DNA of 64,000 nucleotides, from the NCBI RefSeq assembly GCF_025141175.1, contig NZ_CP081155.1, forward strand, positions 1,703,001 through 1,767,000. Reading direction: 5' to 3'. The position numbers were made by a program, and so were the translations under genes. The notes below the pieces were generated by a model. That model saw nothing but the letters and a program-made list of their open reading frames with translations, was not told the origin of the DNA and did no database searches. Positions 33,954-41,082 of this stretch are shown piece by piece; the first letter of the stretch is position 1, and every line of letters begins with the position of its first letter. The stretch is from Jannaschia sp. M317. Lineage in GTDB: Bacteria; Pseudomonadota; Alphaproteobacteria; Rhodobacterales; Rhodobacteraceae.

Positions 33954-34394
33954 GTGGGGGAAAAACCACAATCGGTGCTGTTTTGCTGCGACCACAATGC
34001 GGTCCGCTCGCCGATGGCCGAGGGGCTGATGAAAAAGCTGTTCGGGATGGAGATCTACGTTCAGTCCGCCGGGGTGAAGAACGATCTGGAAATCGACGGC
34101 TTCGCCATCGCCGTGTGCAAGGAGCTGGGGGTGGAATTGTCACGCCACCGCTCCCGTTCCTTCGACGAGATGCAGGAATGGGGCGATGACTTCGAAGGCT
34201 TTGACCTGATCGTGGCCCTCTCGCCGGCGTCGCAACGGCGTGCGCTGGAACTGTGCCGCCACGTGCATATCGACGTCGAATACTGGCCGATCATGGACCC
34301 CACGGGGCTGGGCGAATCCCGTGATGCCAAGCTGGCAAGCTATCGCCAGACCCGCGATCAGATCGTCGGCAAGCTGAAGGCCCGTTTCGGCTGA
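33954..34394 (+). CDS. Low-molecular-weight protein-tyrosine-phosphatase-like protein
   Basis: The 146-residue protein starts at a GTG (33954), 2 bp after UPF0262. The phosphatase loop C-x5-R is C12 D H N A V R18 followed by SPMAEG, which is the LMW-PTP/arsenate-reductase pattern with an unusual His-Asn pair. Downstream is EYWPIMDPTG, carrying the general-acid Asp. It could dephosphorylate proteins or act on arsenate. The conserved location after UPF0262 suggests a housekeeping task. Confidence 0.88.
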   Translation: MGEKPQSVLFCCDHNAVRSPMAEGLMKKLFGMEIYVQSAGVKNDLEIDGFAIAVCKELGVELSRHRSRSFDEMQEWGDDFEGFDLIVALSPASQRRALELCRHVHIDVEYWPIMDPTGLGESRDAKLASYRQTRDQIVGKLKARFG

Positions 34395-34412
34395 TCCGCG
34401 CAGACCGGCGCG

Positions 34413-35231
34413 TCACGGTGCCGCCAGGGCCAGGGCGATTCCTTCGATCACACGCCGCACTTCGGGGCGGTGCCGGTCCGTGTCATGGGTCACGATCCAT
34501 TGTTCATGGCTCAGCTCCGGCACCTCTGCGCCCCGCCGCGCCAGATCCGGTTGGGCGTCGCCGATGAACGTCGGCAGCAAGGCGATACCGCGTCCGGCCA
34601 ACGCCAGGTCCAGCGCCGTGCGCGGCGCGGTCACCTCGCAGATCGCATCCGCCCCCAGGTGGCGGGCCTGCCAGCGGCCGGACGGCGTGTCGGCCAGCAC
34701 CCTGATCCAGCGGTCCGGGGCGTCGGCGCGGGCATAGGGCGCAAAGCCTATTCGCGCGATCCGCCGCCCGGCCAGCCCGTCGTCCCTTGGTCGCGCATTG
34801 CGCACGCCGATGACCGCCTCGCGGTGGGCGATGTCCAAGACCGCTTCGGCGGACACAAAGCGCAGCCGCAGGTCTTCCCCCGCGATCCCGTCCAGCCGGG
34901 GGATCAGATGCAGCACGGTCCAGGTCCCGGCAGAGATCTTGACCAGCGGTCGCTGCGCCCCCGGCGCTGGTGCGGTCACCCGGACGATCCGCGCCTCCAC
35001 TTCGGTCAGCGCGTCCAACAACGCCCGTCCGTCGGTGGTCAGGGCATAGCCCCGGTCGTGGCGCAGGAACAGCTCCCGCCCCGTCGCCCGCTCCAGCGCC
35101 AGCATCCGCCGCCCGATGGTGGCCGGGGACCGTCCGGTCACGCGCGCGGCAGGCGACAGCCCCCCCTCCCGTGCGACGGACAGGAACAGGCGCAGGTCGC
35201 GCCAGTCGAGGTCGGCCAATGCTTCATTCAT
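34413..35231 (-). CDS. LysR family transcriptional regulator
   Basis: The 272-residue protein has an N-terminal winged HTH (DLRLFLSVAREGGLSPAARVTGRSPATIGRRMLALERATG, about residues 12-50) and a LysR substrate-binding domain (IARIGFAPYARADAPD, LALAGRGIALLPTFIGD). It is transcribed towards the phosphatase gene. The divergent side holds only a doubtful small ORF and infA, so no target gene is evident. Confidence 0.9.
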   Translation of the reverse strand: MNEALADLDWRDLRLFLSVAREGGLSPAARVTGRSPATIGRRMLALERATGRELFLRHDRGYALTTDGRALLDALTEVEARIVRVTAPAPGAQRPLVKISAGTWTVLHLIPRLDGIAGEDLRLRFVSAEAVLDIAHREAVIGVRNARPRDDGLAGRRIARIGFAPYARADAPDRWIRVLADTPSGRWQARHLGADAICEVTAPRTALDLALAGRGIALLPTFIGDAQPDLARRGAEVPELSHEQWIVTHDTDRHRPEVRRVIEGIALALAAP

Positions 35232-35326
35232 GAAAAGACCTCTTCAAATCCGCTCATTCCGGGGCAGAGGCTGTCTTGTTACCCTGCCTGCGTCAACTGC
35301 CCTGCACTGCCGCCCCGGAGGCCCCC

Positions 35327-35581
35327 ATGTCCTGCCCGATCCCACCACCCCGCCCGTTTCCAAACCGGCGCCCGTCTCAGGCCGCCCGCCGCGAAGATGC
35401 CTTCTACGTGCAGCATGGAACCCGGACCGCACGGCTCATCCTGTGGTTGCTGGGCGGGGCAGGGCCGGGCGGGCCGGGCGGGCTGATTCACCTGCCCTGG
35501 GTTTTCCCCCAAAACGGGAATTCCGCCCCGGCAGATGCCCCCAAAACGGGGCAAAACAGGGCAAGACGCTTTGCCCCTTGA
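35327..35581 (+). CDS. Doubtful small ORF (84 aa) divergent from the LysR gene
   Basis: An ATG at 35327 stands six bases behind a CGGAGG motif and opens an 84-codon frame (MSCPIPPPRPFPNRRPSQ...). The middle (REDAFYVQHGTRTARLILWLLGGA) looks protein-like. The tail is Pro/Gly-rich and low in complexity. I recognise no family. It could be a real small gene, the remnant of a LysR target, or chance. Apart from this, the 35232-35650 gap holds only the upstream region of infA. Confidence 0.3.
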   Translation: MSCPIPPPRPFPNRRPSQAARREDAFYVQHGTRTARLILWLLGGAGPGGPGGLIHLPWVFPQNGNSAPADAPKTGQNRARRFAP

Positions 35582-35650
35582 ACTCTTGCAGAATTGGTCC
35601 CATCTAACCGCATCCCGCCGCACAGACGCGGCAGCACTCTAGGAGAGACC

Positions 35651-35869
35651 ATGGCCAAGGAAGAGCTTCTCGAATTTCCCGGCGTCGTCAAGGAACTCCT
35701 GCCGAATGCGACATTCCGGGTCGAGCTCGAGAACGGTCATGAGATCATCGCGCATACGGCTGGAAAGATGCGGAAAAACCGCATTCGTGTTCTGGCAGGC
35801 GACAAGGTTCAGGTGGAAATGACCCCCTACGACCTGACCAAGGGCCGCATCAACTACCGCTTCAAGTAG
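35651..35869 (+). CDS. infA: Translation initiation factor IF-1
   Basis: IF-1 binds the 30S A site during initiation. The protein is exactly 72 residues, the usual size, and is a single S1/OB-fold: [64 protein letters not shown]. The ATG at 35651 follows AGGAGAG. It precedes maf and rng as in related genomes. Confidence 0.98.
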   Translation: MAKEELLEFPGVVKELLPNATFRVELENGHEIIAHTAGKMRKNRIRVLAGDKVQVEMTPYDLTKGRINYRFK

Positions 35870-35886
35870 GGCGGGGGCTTCCCGTC

Positions 35887-36459
35887 ATGCCGCGCCTCAT
35901 CCTCGGCTCCGGATCGCCCAGGCGATTGGAATTGCTTGCGCAATTGGGATTGATCCCTGACGATGTGCGGCCTCCGGATGTCGATGAGACACCGCTGAAA
36001 GCCGAACTTCCGCGCGTATATTGCGAGCGGATCACCCAGGCCAAGCTGGCCGCCGTCGTCGCGGATCCCGATGACGTCGTTCTATGCGCCGACACGACGG
36101 TCGCCCTCGGCCGACGGATCATGGGGAAACCTCAAGATGCTGCACAAGCTGCTGATTTCCTGACCCTTCTGTCCGGTCGGCGCCATCGCGTGATCACTGC
36201 TTTGGGTGTCCGTCGCGGTGACAAGACGTGGTATCGCACCTCGGTCTCTGCCGTTCGCCTGAAACGCCTGTCCGAGGCGGAGATCGACGGCTATCTCGCT
36301 ACCAGGGATTGGCAAGGGAAAGCAGGCGGTTACGCCATCCAGGGGCCCGCCGCCGCCTTTGTCGCCTGGATCGAGGGCAGCCATTCCGCCATCGTCGGTC
36401 TGCCCCTGTTCGAGGCGGCCAACCTGTTGCAATCCGCCGGTCTAAAGGTCTGGAAATGA
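35887..36459 (+). CDS. Maf-like nucleoside triphosphate pyrophosphatase
   Basis: Maf proteins hydrolyse dTTP/UTP (or modified NTPs) to monophosphates and are tied to septum or house-cleaning functions. The 190 residues show [18 protein letters not shown] at the N-terminus, [26 protein letters not shown] and [29 protein letters not shown], the standard Maf motifs. It sits 17 bp after infA and overlaps rng by ATGA. Confidence 0.95.
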   Translation: MPRLILGSGSPRRLELLAQLGLIPDDVRPPDVDETPLKAELPRVYCERITQAKLAAVVADPDDVVLCADTTVALGRRIMGKPQDAAQAADFLTLLSGRRHRVITALGVRRGDKTWYRTSVSAVRLKRLSEAEIDGYLATRDWQGKAGGYAIQGPAAAFVAWIEGSHSAIVGLPLFEAANLLQSAGLKVWK

Positions 36460-37466
36460 ACGCATATCAGATCATCCTCGGTCAGGTCGAAGACCGCCGC
36501 GCCGCCGCCCTGATGCATGAGGGGCGGTTGCATGACCTTCTGATCGACCCCAGGGGCGACACGCCCGCCATCGGTGCCGTCTTCCGCGCCGTCTGCGACC
36601 GTCCCGTCAAGGGGCAGGGTGGCATGTTCCTCAAGCTGGGGGATGGTCAGACGGGCTGGCACCGAAACGCCAAGGGGCTGATTCCCGGACAGGAATTGCT
36701 TGTCCAGGTCACTGGCCACGCCGAAGCGGGCAAGGCTCTGCCGGTCACTGACCGCGTCCTGTTCAAGTCACGCTATTGCATCATCACGCCCGAGGCGCCC
36801 GGCCTGAACGTCGCTCGGTCCCTGAAGGACGAGGATGAGCGCGACCGCCTGCTCGAAATCGCCCACGACGCGCTCCCCGAGGATCGCGGCACGACCGGCG
36901 TTATCCTGCGCAGCGCCGCCAACGGGGCCGCCGCTGAGGATATCGAAGCCGACCTGTCCGAAACCTGGCTGGTCGCCACGCAGGTTCTGGCCGATCCGGG
37001 GCACGGGCCGGAGCATCTGCTTGATGGTCCCGACGCGCATACGCTGGCGTGGCGCGACTGGCCCGAGGCGGACGTCTCCGAAGACTGGGACACGGTTCTG
37101 GACCAGTTGGAGGCCCTGCGCTCGCCAGAGGTCCGCGCCGGCGCGGCCACCTTCTACATCGAACCCACGCGCGCCTTGATCGCCGTCGACGTCAACACAC
37201 CCGAGGGCGGCCCGGCGGGGGGGCTCAAGGCCAACCTGGCCCTGGCGCGCGACCTGCCGCGCCAGCTGCGTCTGCGCGGCCTTGGCGGGCAGATCGTGCT
37301 GGACCTGGCCCCCATGCCAAAGAAGGACCGCCGCGGTTTCGAGGGGGCCTTGCGCACTGCGTTCCGGGACGATCCAATCGAAACCTCGCTTATCGGCTGG
37401 ACCCCGTTGGGTCATTTCGAGCTGACCCGTCGTCGCGAACGTCGCCCGCTGGAGACGCTTCTGTGA
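36456..37466 (+). CDS. Short ribonuclease E/G family protein
   Basis: The 336-residue protein has the RNase E/G core: an N-terminal S1-like region ([27 protein letters not shown]...[15 protein letters not shown]) and the catalytic DNase-I-like part with acidic residues in [10 protein letters not shown] and [11 protein letters not shown]. It ends soon after [13 protein letters not shown], so the zinc-link CPxC and the small domain of full RNase G (about 490 aa) are missing. A short form in this genomic position is usual for the group. It probably processes RNA, but I cannot say whether it forms the normal tetramer. Confidence 0.88.
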   Translation: MNAYQIILGQVEDRRAAALMHEGRLHDLLIDPRGDTPAIGAVFRAVCDRPVKGQGGMFLKLGDGQTGWHRNAKGLIPGQELLVQVTGHAEAGKALPVTDRVLFKSRYCIITPEAPGLNVARSLKDEDERDRLLEIAHDALPEDRGTTGVILRSAANGAAAEDIEADLSETWLVATQVLADPGHGPEHLLDGPDAHTLAWRDWPEADVSEDWDTVLDQLEALRSPEVRAGAATFYIEPTRALIAVDVNTPEGGPAGGLKANLALARDLPRQLRLRGLGGQIVLDLAPMPKKDRRGFEGALRTAFRDDPIETSLIGWTPLGHFELTRRRERRPLETLL

Positions 37467-37654
37467 GCTGTCCGATCTGCCAGAAACCGCCAGCCCCAAA
37501 GTATCGTCCCTTCTGCTCGGCCCGCTGCGCGGACGTCGATCTGGGGCGTTGGATGCGCGGTGCCTACGCCGTTCCGTCCACCGACCCAGACGACGCCCTG
37601 CGCGCCATCGAAGAGGCCGAAGACGCCATCTTGCACGACCGAAAACCACATTGA
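37463..37654 (+). CDS. yacG: DNA gyrase inhibitor YacG (zinc-finger protein)
   Basis: The 63-residue protein starts with GTG at 37463, overlapping the rng stop (GTGA). It has four cysteines at 3, 6, 18 and 22 (CPIC...FCSARC), the YacG zinc-binding pattern, followed by DVDLGRWMRGAYAVP. YacG binds GyrB and blocks DNA access. The small size is normal. Confidence 0.93.
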   Translation: MSCPICQKPPAPKYRPFCSARCADVDLGRWMRGAYAVPSTDPDDALRAIEEAEDAILHDRKPH

Positions 37655-37666
37655 TGGTTTTTCGTC

Positions 37667-37695
37667 TGGACACCGTTTTCCGGCTGTCCTAGAGG
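37667..37695 (+). promoter_or_regulatory. Candidate tRNA-Phe promoter
   Basis: TGGACA (37667-37672), a 17-bp spacer and TAGAGG (37690-37695) end 38 bp before the tRNA. It is a moderate sigma-70 match. Confidence 0.35.
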
Positions 37696-37733
37696 AGGCG
37701 CACCCCGCGACGGACTAGCCCGTCGCACCCGGT

Positions 37734-37808
37734 GCCTGGGTAGCTCAGGGGTAGAGCAGTGGATTGAAAATCCTCGTGTCGGTGGTTCGATTCCGCCCCC
37801 GGGCACCA
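37734..37808 (+). tRNA. tRNA-Phe (anticodon GAA)
   Basis: The 75-nt gene encodes its CCA end (37806-37808). The acceptor stem is GCCTGGG / CCCGGGC (one G-U), the D-arm TAGCTCAGGGGTAGAGC, the anticodon arm GGATT-GAAAATCC with anticodon GAA, and the T-arm GGTGG-TTCGATTC-CGCC. It follows yacG, as is common in the group. Confidence 0.97.
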
Positions 37809-37949
37809 TAATTTCTCCGTCAGTTACAGTTTTGCGAGGGCGCAGGAATCCGAGTTCCGCCTTGCGGCTCGGTTGGTCATCAGGACGCCAGTCATGATCA
37901 ATTCCGCCTGCGAGCGGCATGGGCGCAATGAAGGCCTGCTGCCGGGGCG

Positions 37950-38081
37950 AATGTCGCGCGGAACCTGGAAACCGTAGACGTGCTGCCCTCGATGGGCGCG
38001 AACGTCTACGACATCCTCAAGCGTGACACGCTCGTGCTCACGAAGGCGGGTGTCGAAGCGCTGGAGGCTCGGCTGAAATGA
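37950..38081 (+). pseudogene. rplD: 3' fragment of ribosomal protein L4 gene (rplD)
   Basis: Forty-four codons ending at TGA 38079-38081 encode [20 protein letters not shown] followed by [21 protein letters not shown], the C-terminal ~40 residues of alphaproteobacterial L4 (normally about 205). Going upstream in frame there is a TGA at 37929-37931 only seven codons before the L4-like part, and no start codon, so the 5' four-fifths of the gene is absent. The stop overlaps the rplW start (ATGA), exactly as in an S10 operon. I infer a duplicated or displaced operon fragment whose breakpoint lies near 37950. Confidence 0.85.
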
Positions 38082-38362
38082 ACACCTATGATGTGATCCG
38101 CAAGCCGATCATCACCGAGAAGGCCACCATGGCCTCCGAGGCGAATGGCGTGGTTTTCGAAGTGTCGATCGACGCCAACAAGCCGCAGATCAAGGCCGCT
38201 GTCGAAGAACTGTTCGGCGTCAAGGTGAAGGCCGTGAACACGACCATCACCAAGGGCAAGGTCAAGCGTTTCCGCGGCCAATTGGGCAAGCGGAAGGACG
38301 TGAAGAAGGCCTATGTGACGCTCGAAGAGGGCAACACGATCGACGTGACCACCGGCCTGTAG
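38078..38362 (+). CDS. rplW: 50S ribosomal protein L23
   Basis: The 94-residue protein is complete ([17 protein letters not shown]...[25 protein letters not shown]), with the L23 signature near the exit tunnel where trigger factor and SRP dock. It is intact, but only a piece of rplD precedes it and none of rplB, rpsS or the other S10-operon genes follows. A LacI-family gene on the other strand comes next. It may be a second copy of rplW or, less likely, the sole copy relocated. Its usual promoter would be lost unless read-through from tRNA-Phe supplies transcription. Confidence 0.95.
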   Translation: MNTYDVIRKPIITEKATMASEANGVVFEVSIDANKPQIKAAVEELFGVKVKAVNTTITKGKVKRFRGQLGKRKDVKKAYVTLEEGNTIDVTTGL

Positions 38363-38372
38363 GGGACCGTAG

Positions 38373-38389
38373 GGTGGGTGCAACCCACC
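38373..38389 (+). terminator. Hairpin after rplW
   Basis: A 7-bp stem GGTGGGT / ACCCACC with loop GCA begins 10 bp after the rplW stop. No U-tract is present. The rest of 38390-38518 shows no gene. Confidence 0.45.
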
Positions 38390-38518
38390 TCCGAGAGAAA
38401 GAGGGGTTTAGCGCCGTCCCGGAGACCTGAGGCTGGCCCGGACCATCGCCAAAAGGTGCGCTCTTCGTCCGGGGATCTCCGGGGGAAAAAAGGGGCCATC
38501 GGAACGAGCCCGCAGGCG

Positions 38519-39544
38519 TCAATCCGGCGGGGGCGGGGCCAGGGATTGACGCAGGCATACCTCGGTCGGCACCTCGACCGAGGCGGGTGTGTCACCATCG
38601 CGAACCATCACGACCAAGGCCTGCGCGGCCAGGCGTCCCATGTCGGCATGGGGTACGCGCAGCGTGGTCAGGGGCGGATCTGCGATCAGCGCCAGCTCCA
38701 TATCGTTGAACCCCGTGATCGATACGGCTTCGGGCACCGCAATGTCCATTCTGCGCGCTTGGCGCAGTGCCCCGACCGCCAACACGTCATTCGCGCAGAG
38801 GATCGCGGTAGGCCGCGGCGTGCGGGTCATCATCCTGGCGAAGGCGCGGCTGCCGGTTTCCAACCCATAGGGGGTCTCGATCACCTGCAGATCGTCCGGG
38901 TTCAAGCCCGTCGCCCGCATGGCATCGTGGATGCCGCAAAGCCGGGCGGTGATGCGGTCGTTGCCGCCTGACGGGGCCATGATCGCACCCAGCCGCCGGT
39001 GCCCGGCCGCCAGCACCGTCTCGGCCAGGCCGCGCATGGCGGCGCGGTTGTCGATGCCCACGGCGGTCCGCCCAGGTGCGGCAGGAAAAGCCCATGACGT
39101 CAGCGCCGGCACTCCGTGCAGGGCCAGAAAGTCATAGATCGCCGGGTCCCGGTCATCGCCGATCAGCAGCAGCCCATCCGCGCCCCGCGCGACCAGGGCG
39201 CGGATCTGTGTCTCTTCCTGTTGGGCGTCCCAACCGGAGGCCGCCAGCAACAGCGTGAAACCCTGCTCGGCCAGAACGTCCTGAAACGCCTGAATGCCGC
39301 CCGCGTACATCGAATTGCCAAGCGACGGGATGACCGCGCCGATCGTATTGGTGCGTTTCGCGGCCAGCGCCCGCGCGCCGAAGTTGGGCGAATAGCCCAA
39401 GGCGCGCACCGCCTCCAACACGCGTTCCCGTGTCGGGCCGACCACGCGTTCGGGGGCGTTCAGACAGCGCGACACGGTCGCCGTAGAGACGCCGGCGCGC
39501 GCGGCCACATCGGCGAGCGTGGGGGTGCGGGGCGGGCCTGCCAT
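38519..39544 (-). CDS. LacI family transcriptional regulator
   Basis: The 341-residue protein starts at the ATG at 39544 (MAGPPRTPTLADVAARAG). The LacI HTH is TLADVAARAGVSTATVSRCLN (about residues 9-29), followed by the hinge RALGYSPNFGARALAAKRTN and a sugar-binding-like effector domain. A perfect 14-bp LacI operator lies 72 bp upstream of its start. It is divergent from the comDE-like genes and is the probable regulator of that locus. A 24-bp longer start at 39568 is possible. Confidence 0.9.
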   Translation of the reverse strand: MAGPPRTPTLADVAARAGVSTATVSRCLNAPERVVGPTRERVLEAVRALGYSPNFGARALAAKRTNTIGAVIPSLGNSMYAGGIQAFQDVLAEQGFTLLLAASGWDAQQEETQIRALVARGADGLLLIGDDRDPAIYDFLALHGVPALTSWAFPAAPGRTAVGIDNRAAMRGLAETVLAAGHRRLGAIMAPSGGNDRITARLCGIHDAMRATGLNPDDLQVIETPYGLETGSRAFARMMTRTPRPTAILCANDVLAVGALRQARRMDIAVPEAVSITGFNDMELALIADPPLTTLRVPHADMGRLAAQALVVMVRDGDTPASVEVPTEVCLRQSLAPPPPD

Positions 39545-39616
39545 GGATGTCCTCGGGTTCTTTCCCACTGGGTCTATCGGATCGGGAGCGGCAATGTCAC
39601 CGCTTGCATTCCCAGA

Positions 39617-39630
39617 TGTAAGCGCTTACA
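39617..39630. promoter_or_regulatory. Perfect LacI-type operator
   Basis: TGTAAGCGCTTACA is a perfect 14-bp palindrome with the central CG step preferred by LacI-family proteins. It lies 72 bp upstream of the minus-strand LacI gene and about 290 bp upstream of the comD-like gene, so it could control both. Confidence 0.75.
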
Positions 39631-39763
39631 CGGAGGCGACTCAGCAGGTGGGGACGATATGGCGTGGCGAGCGGGATCAGTGGCATCAAACAGCCCTGGA
39701 CACGTGATCGTCCCCTGCCATCGCCCGCGCGGGGTCACAGTTTCCGAAGGCTGCGGCCTGCGG

Positions 39764-39821
39764 CGACGTGTCGGATGCGGAGACCGGGGACGGGAGGCCC
39801 TGGTCCGCATCCGACACGTCG
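39764..39821 (+). other. Long hairpin in the leader of the comDE-like operon
   Basis: A perfect 17-bp inverted repeat, CGACGTGTCGGATGCGG (39764-39780) and its complement (39805-39821), continues after a 2-nt bulge with seven further pairs (one G-U). The apical loop is the 8-nt ACGGGAGG. The RNA form would be very stable. An attenuator, a structured regulatory leader, or a DNA-level binding site are the options. Confidence 0.7.
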
Positions 39822-39923
39822 AACCTGTCCCATCTTTTCGCCCAACCGCGACCCAGGCCACAGGCCTGGCTCCGGCGGCCTCTACGCCATGACAATCCTG
39901 TAGCCCTGAGAGGACCAAGCCCC

Positions 39924-40430
39924 TTGGATATCGACAAGAAGATATGTGACGACCTGATCGCCAATGACGTCAGTTTCGTCACCACCGTGCCCTGCAAACA
40001 GCTGGCGGGCGTGATCGACGAGGTCGAGAACCGGCCCGAGATCTTCCACATTCCGTCCAACAAGGAAGACGAGGGCATGGGCCTCTGCGCGGGGGCGTGG
40101 ATGGGCGGCAAGCGTCCGATGATCATCATGCAGAACACCGCGCTGGGCGTGACGCTGAATACGCTGGCGACGCTGACGCAGTTCTACCGGATGCCTCTGC
40201 CGATGCTGATCTCTTACCGTGGTGAGCTGCGCGAACCGGTGGCCTGTCAGGTCGAGATGGCGGTGCATACCAAGGCGTTGCTGGCTCAGCTGAACATCCC
40301 GACCTACCATTTCCACTGGCAGAAGGACGTGGAGGAGTTCGACAACATCCTGAAATACACCTTCATGGCCAACAAGCCGGTCGCGATCCTGACCGACGCA
40401 AACTTCTGGGGAGGCTACGGCGACTCATGA
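39924..40430 (+). CDS. Sulfopyruvate decarboxylase alpha-subunit-like protein (ComD type)
   Basis: The 168-residue protein starts with TTG at 39924 behind GAGAGG. It is the PYR half of a split TPP decarboxylase of the sulfopyruvate/phosphonopyruvate decarboxylase group: VSFVTTVPCKQLAGV, then IPSNKEDEGMGLCAGAWMGGKRP, where Glu50 is the likely TPP-activating residue, and MQNTALGVTLNTLATL. It works with the next gene, which it overlaps by ATGA. Substrate is inferred, since neither xsc nor a phosphonate mutase lies nearby. It could decarboxylate sulfopyruvate or another 3-substituted pyruvate. Confidence 0.83.
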   Translation: MDIDKKICDDLIANDVSFVTTVPCKQLAGVIDEVENRPEIFHIPSNKEDEGMGLCAGAWMGGKRPMIIMQNTALGVTLNTLATLTQFYRMPLPMLISYRGELREPVACQVEMAVHTKALLAQLNIPTYHFHWQKDVEEFDNILKYTFMANKPVAILTDANFWGGYGDS

Positions 40431-40981
40431 TCCGTTCTGAAATTCTTAAAGAGATCGCGCCGATCCTGCGCGACCAACTCGTCGTCTGCAACATCGGTAT
40501 CCCCAGCCAGGAACTGCACGCCATCGACGATCAGCCGACCAATTTCTACATGCTGGGCACTATGGGCCTGGCCAGCAGCATCGGTCTGGGCCTGGCACTG
40601 GCGCAGCCCAAGCCGGTGATCGTCATCGATGGCGACGGATCTGTCCTGACCAACCTGGGAACCCTGCCGACCATCGGCAACAACTGCCCGGACAATTACA
40701 TCCTCATGATCATCGACAACGGCTCTTACGGGTCGACCGGGGATCAGCCGACATACACCGGCAAGAAGACCGACCTGGCCGGCATGGCCCGCGCGGCGGG
40801 CTGCGACACGGTGGTCGAGGTCCAGGACGTGGATACCGGACCAGCCCTGCAGGCGGCGTTGGACAGCGGCAAGGGCACCGTGATGATCGTGAAATGTGAC
40901 AGCGGCAATGCCAAGATGCCGGTCATCACCATGGATCCCGTCGTCATCCGGCATCGCTTCATGGAAGCGGTGAAGGCCTGA
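40427..40981 (+). CDS. Sulfopyruvate decarboxylase beta-subunit-like protein (ComE type)
   Basis: The 184-residue protein is the PP (diphosphate-binding) half of the split TPP enzyme. The Mg2+/TPP motif begins VIDGDGSVLTNLG (GDG at 69-71) and ends at IIDNGSYGSTG. The N-terminal VVCNIGIPSQELHAI and YMLGTMGLASSIGLGLALA match ComE-type subunits. It forms a heteromeric enzyme with the upstream ComD-like protein. Three consecutive hairpins follow the stop codon. Confidence 0.85.
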   Translation: MIRSEILKEIAPILRDQLVVCNIGIPSQELHAIDDQPTNFYMLGTMGLASSIGLGLALAQPKPVIVIDGDGSVLTNLGTLPTIGNNCPDNYILMIIDNGSYGSTGDQPTYTGKKTDLAGMARAAGCDTVVEVQDVDTGPALQAALDSGKGTVMIVKCDSGNAKMPVITMDPVVIRHRFMEAVKA

Positions 40982-40988
40982 GGCAAGG

Positions 40989-41055
40989 CGGCGGGCACGC
41001 GGGTGCCCGCCGCATCCGCCGCCGGAGCGGCGGAGCGAGAGGCGCTGCCTCTCGC
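40989..41055 (+). terminator. Three consecutive hairpins after the comE-like gene
   Basis: Stems are CGGCGGGCAC/GTGCCCGCCG (40989-41012), CCGCCGC/GCGGCGG (41016-41033) and GCGAGAGG/CCTCTCGC (41035-41055). The last is followed by GCTCTCCGGGATATTT. They lie between the convergent comE-like and amidohydrolase genes. Confidence 0.7.
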
Positions 41056-41082
41056 GCTCTCCGGGATATTTAGGAAGCAGAG
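41035..41082. repeat. Hairpin plus CCGGGATATTT element, copy B
   Basis: GCGAGAGG-CGCTG-CCTCTCGC, then GCTCTCCGGGATATTT and AGGAAGCAGAGAA. It matches copy C (48331-48380) at nearly every position outside the loop and resembles copy A (31047-31105) in inverse orientation. The element overlaps the last codons of the minus-strand amidohydrolase gene, whose stop TAA is formed by the TTTA. Confidence 0.65.

Larger units (their letters stand above)
39545..39923. other. 379-bp divergent control region with structured leader
   Basis: No gene is supported here. The region contains the LacI operator (39617-39630), a long imperfect hairpin (39764-39821) and a smaller perfect hairpin CCAGGCC-ACA-GGCCTGG (39853-39869) just before the comD-like gene. 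Confidence 0.6.

Noticed and set aside
33954-34394. Arsenate resistance role for the phosphatase-like gene
   Set aside because: No arsR or arsB gene is nearby and the locus is a conserved housekeeping cluster, so a specific arsenate function is not supported.
37564-37920. Minus-strand frame through tRNA-Phe with a peptide resembling 'GGGIEPPTRGFSIHC'
   Set aside because: This is the well-known spurious translation of a tRNA gene.
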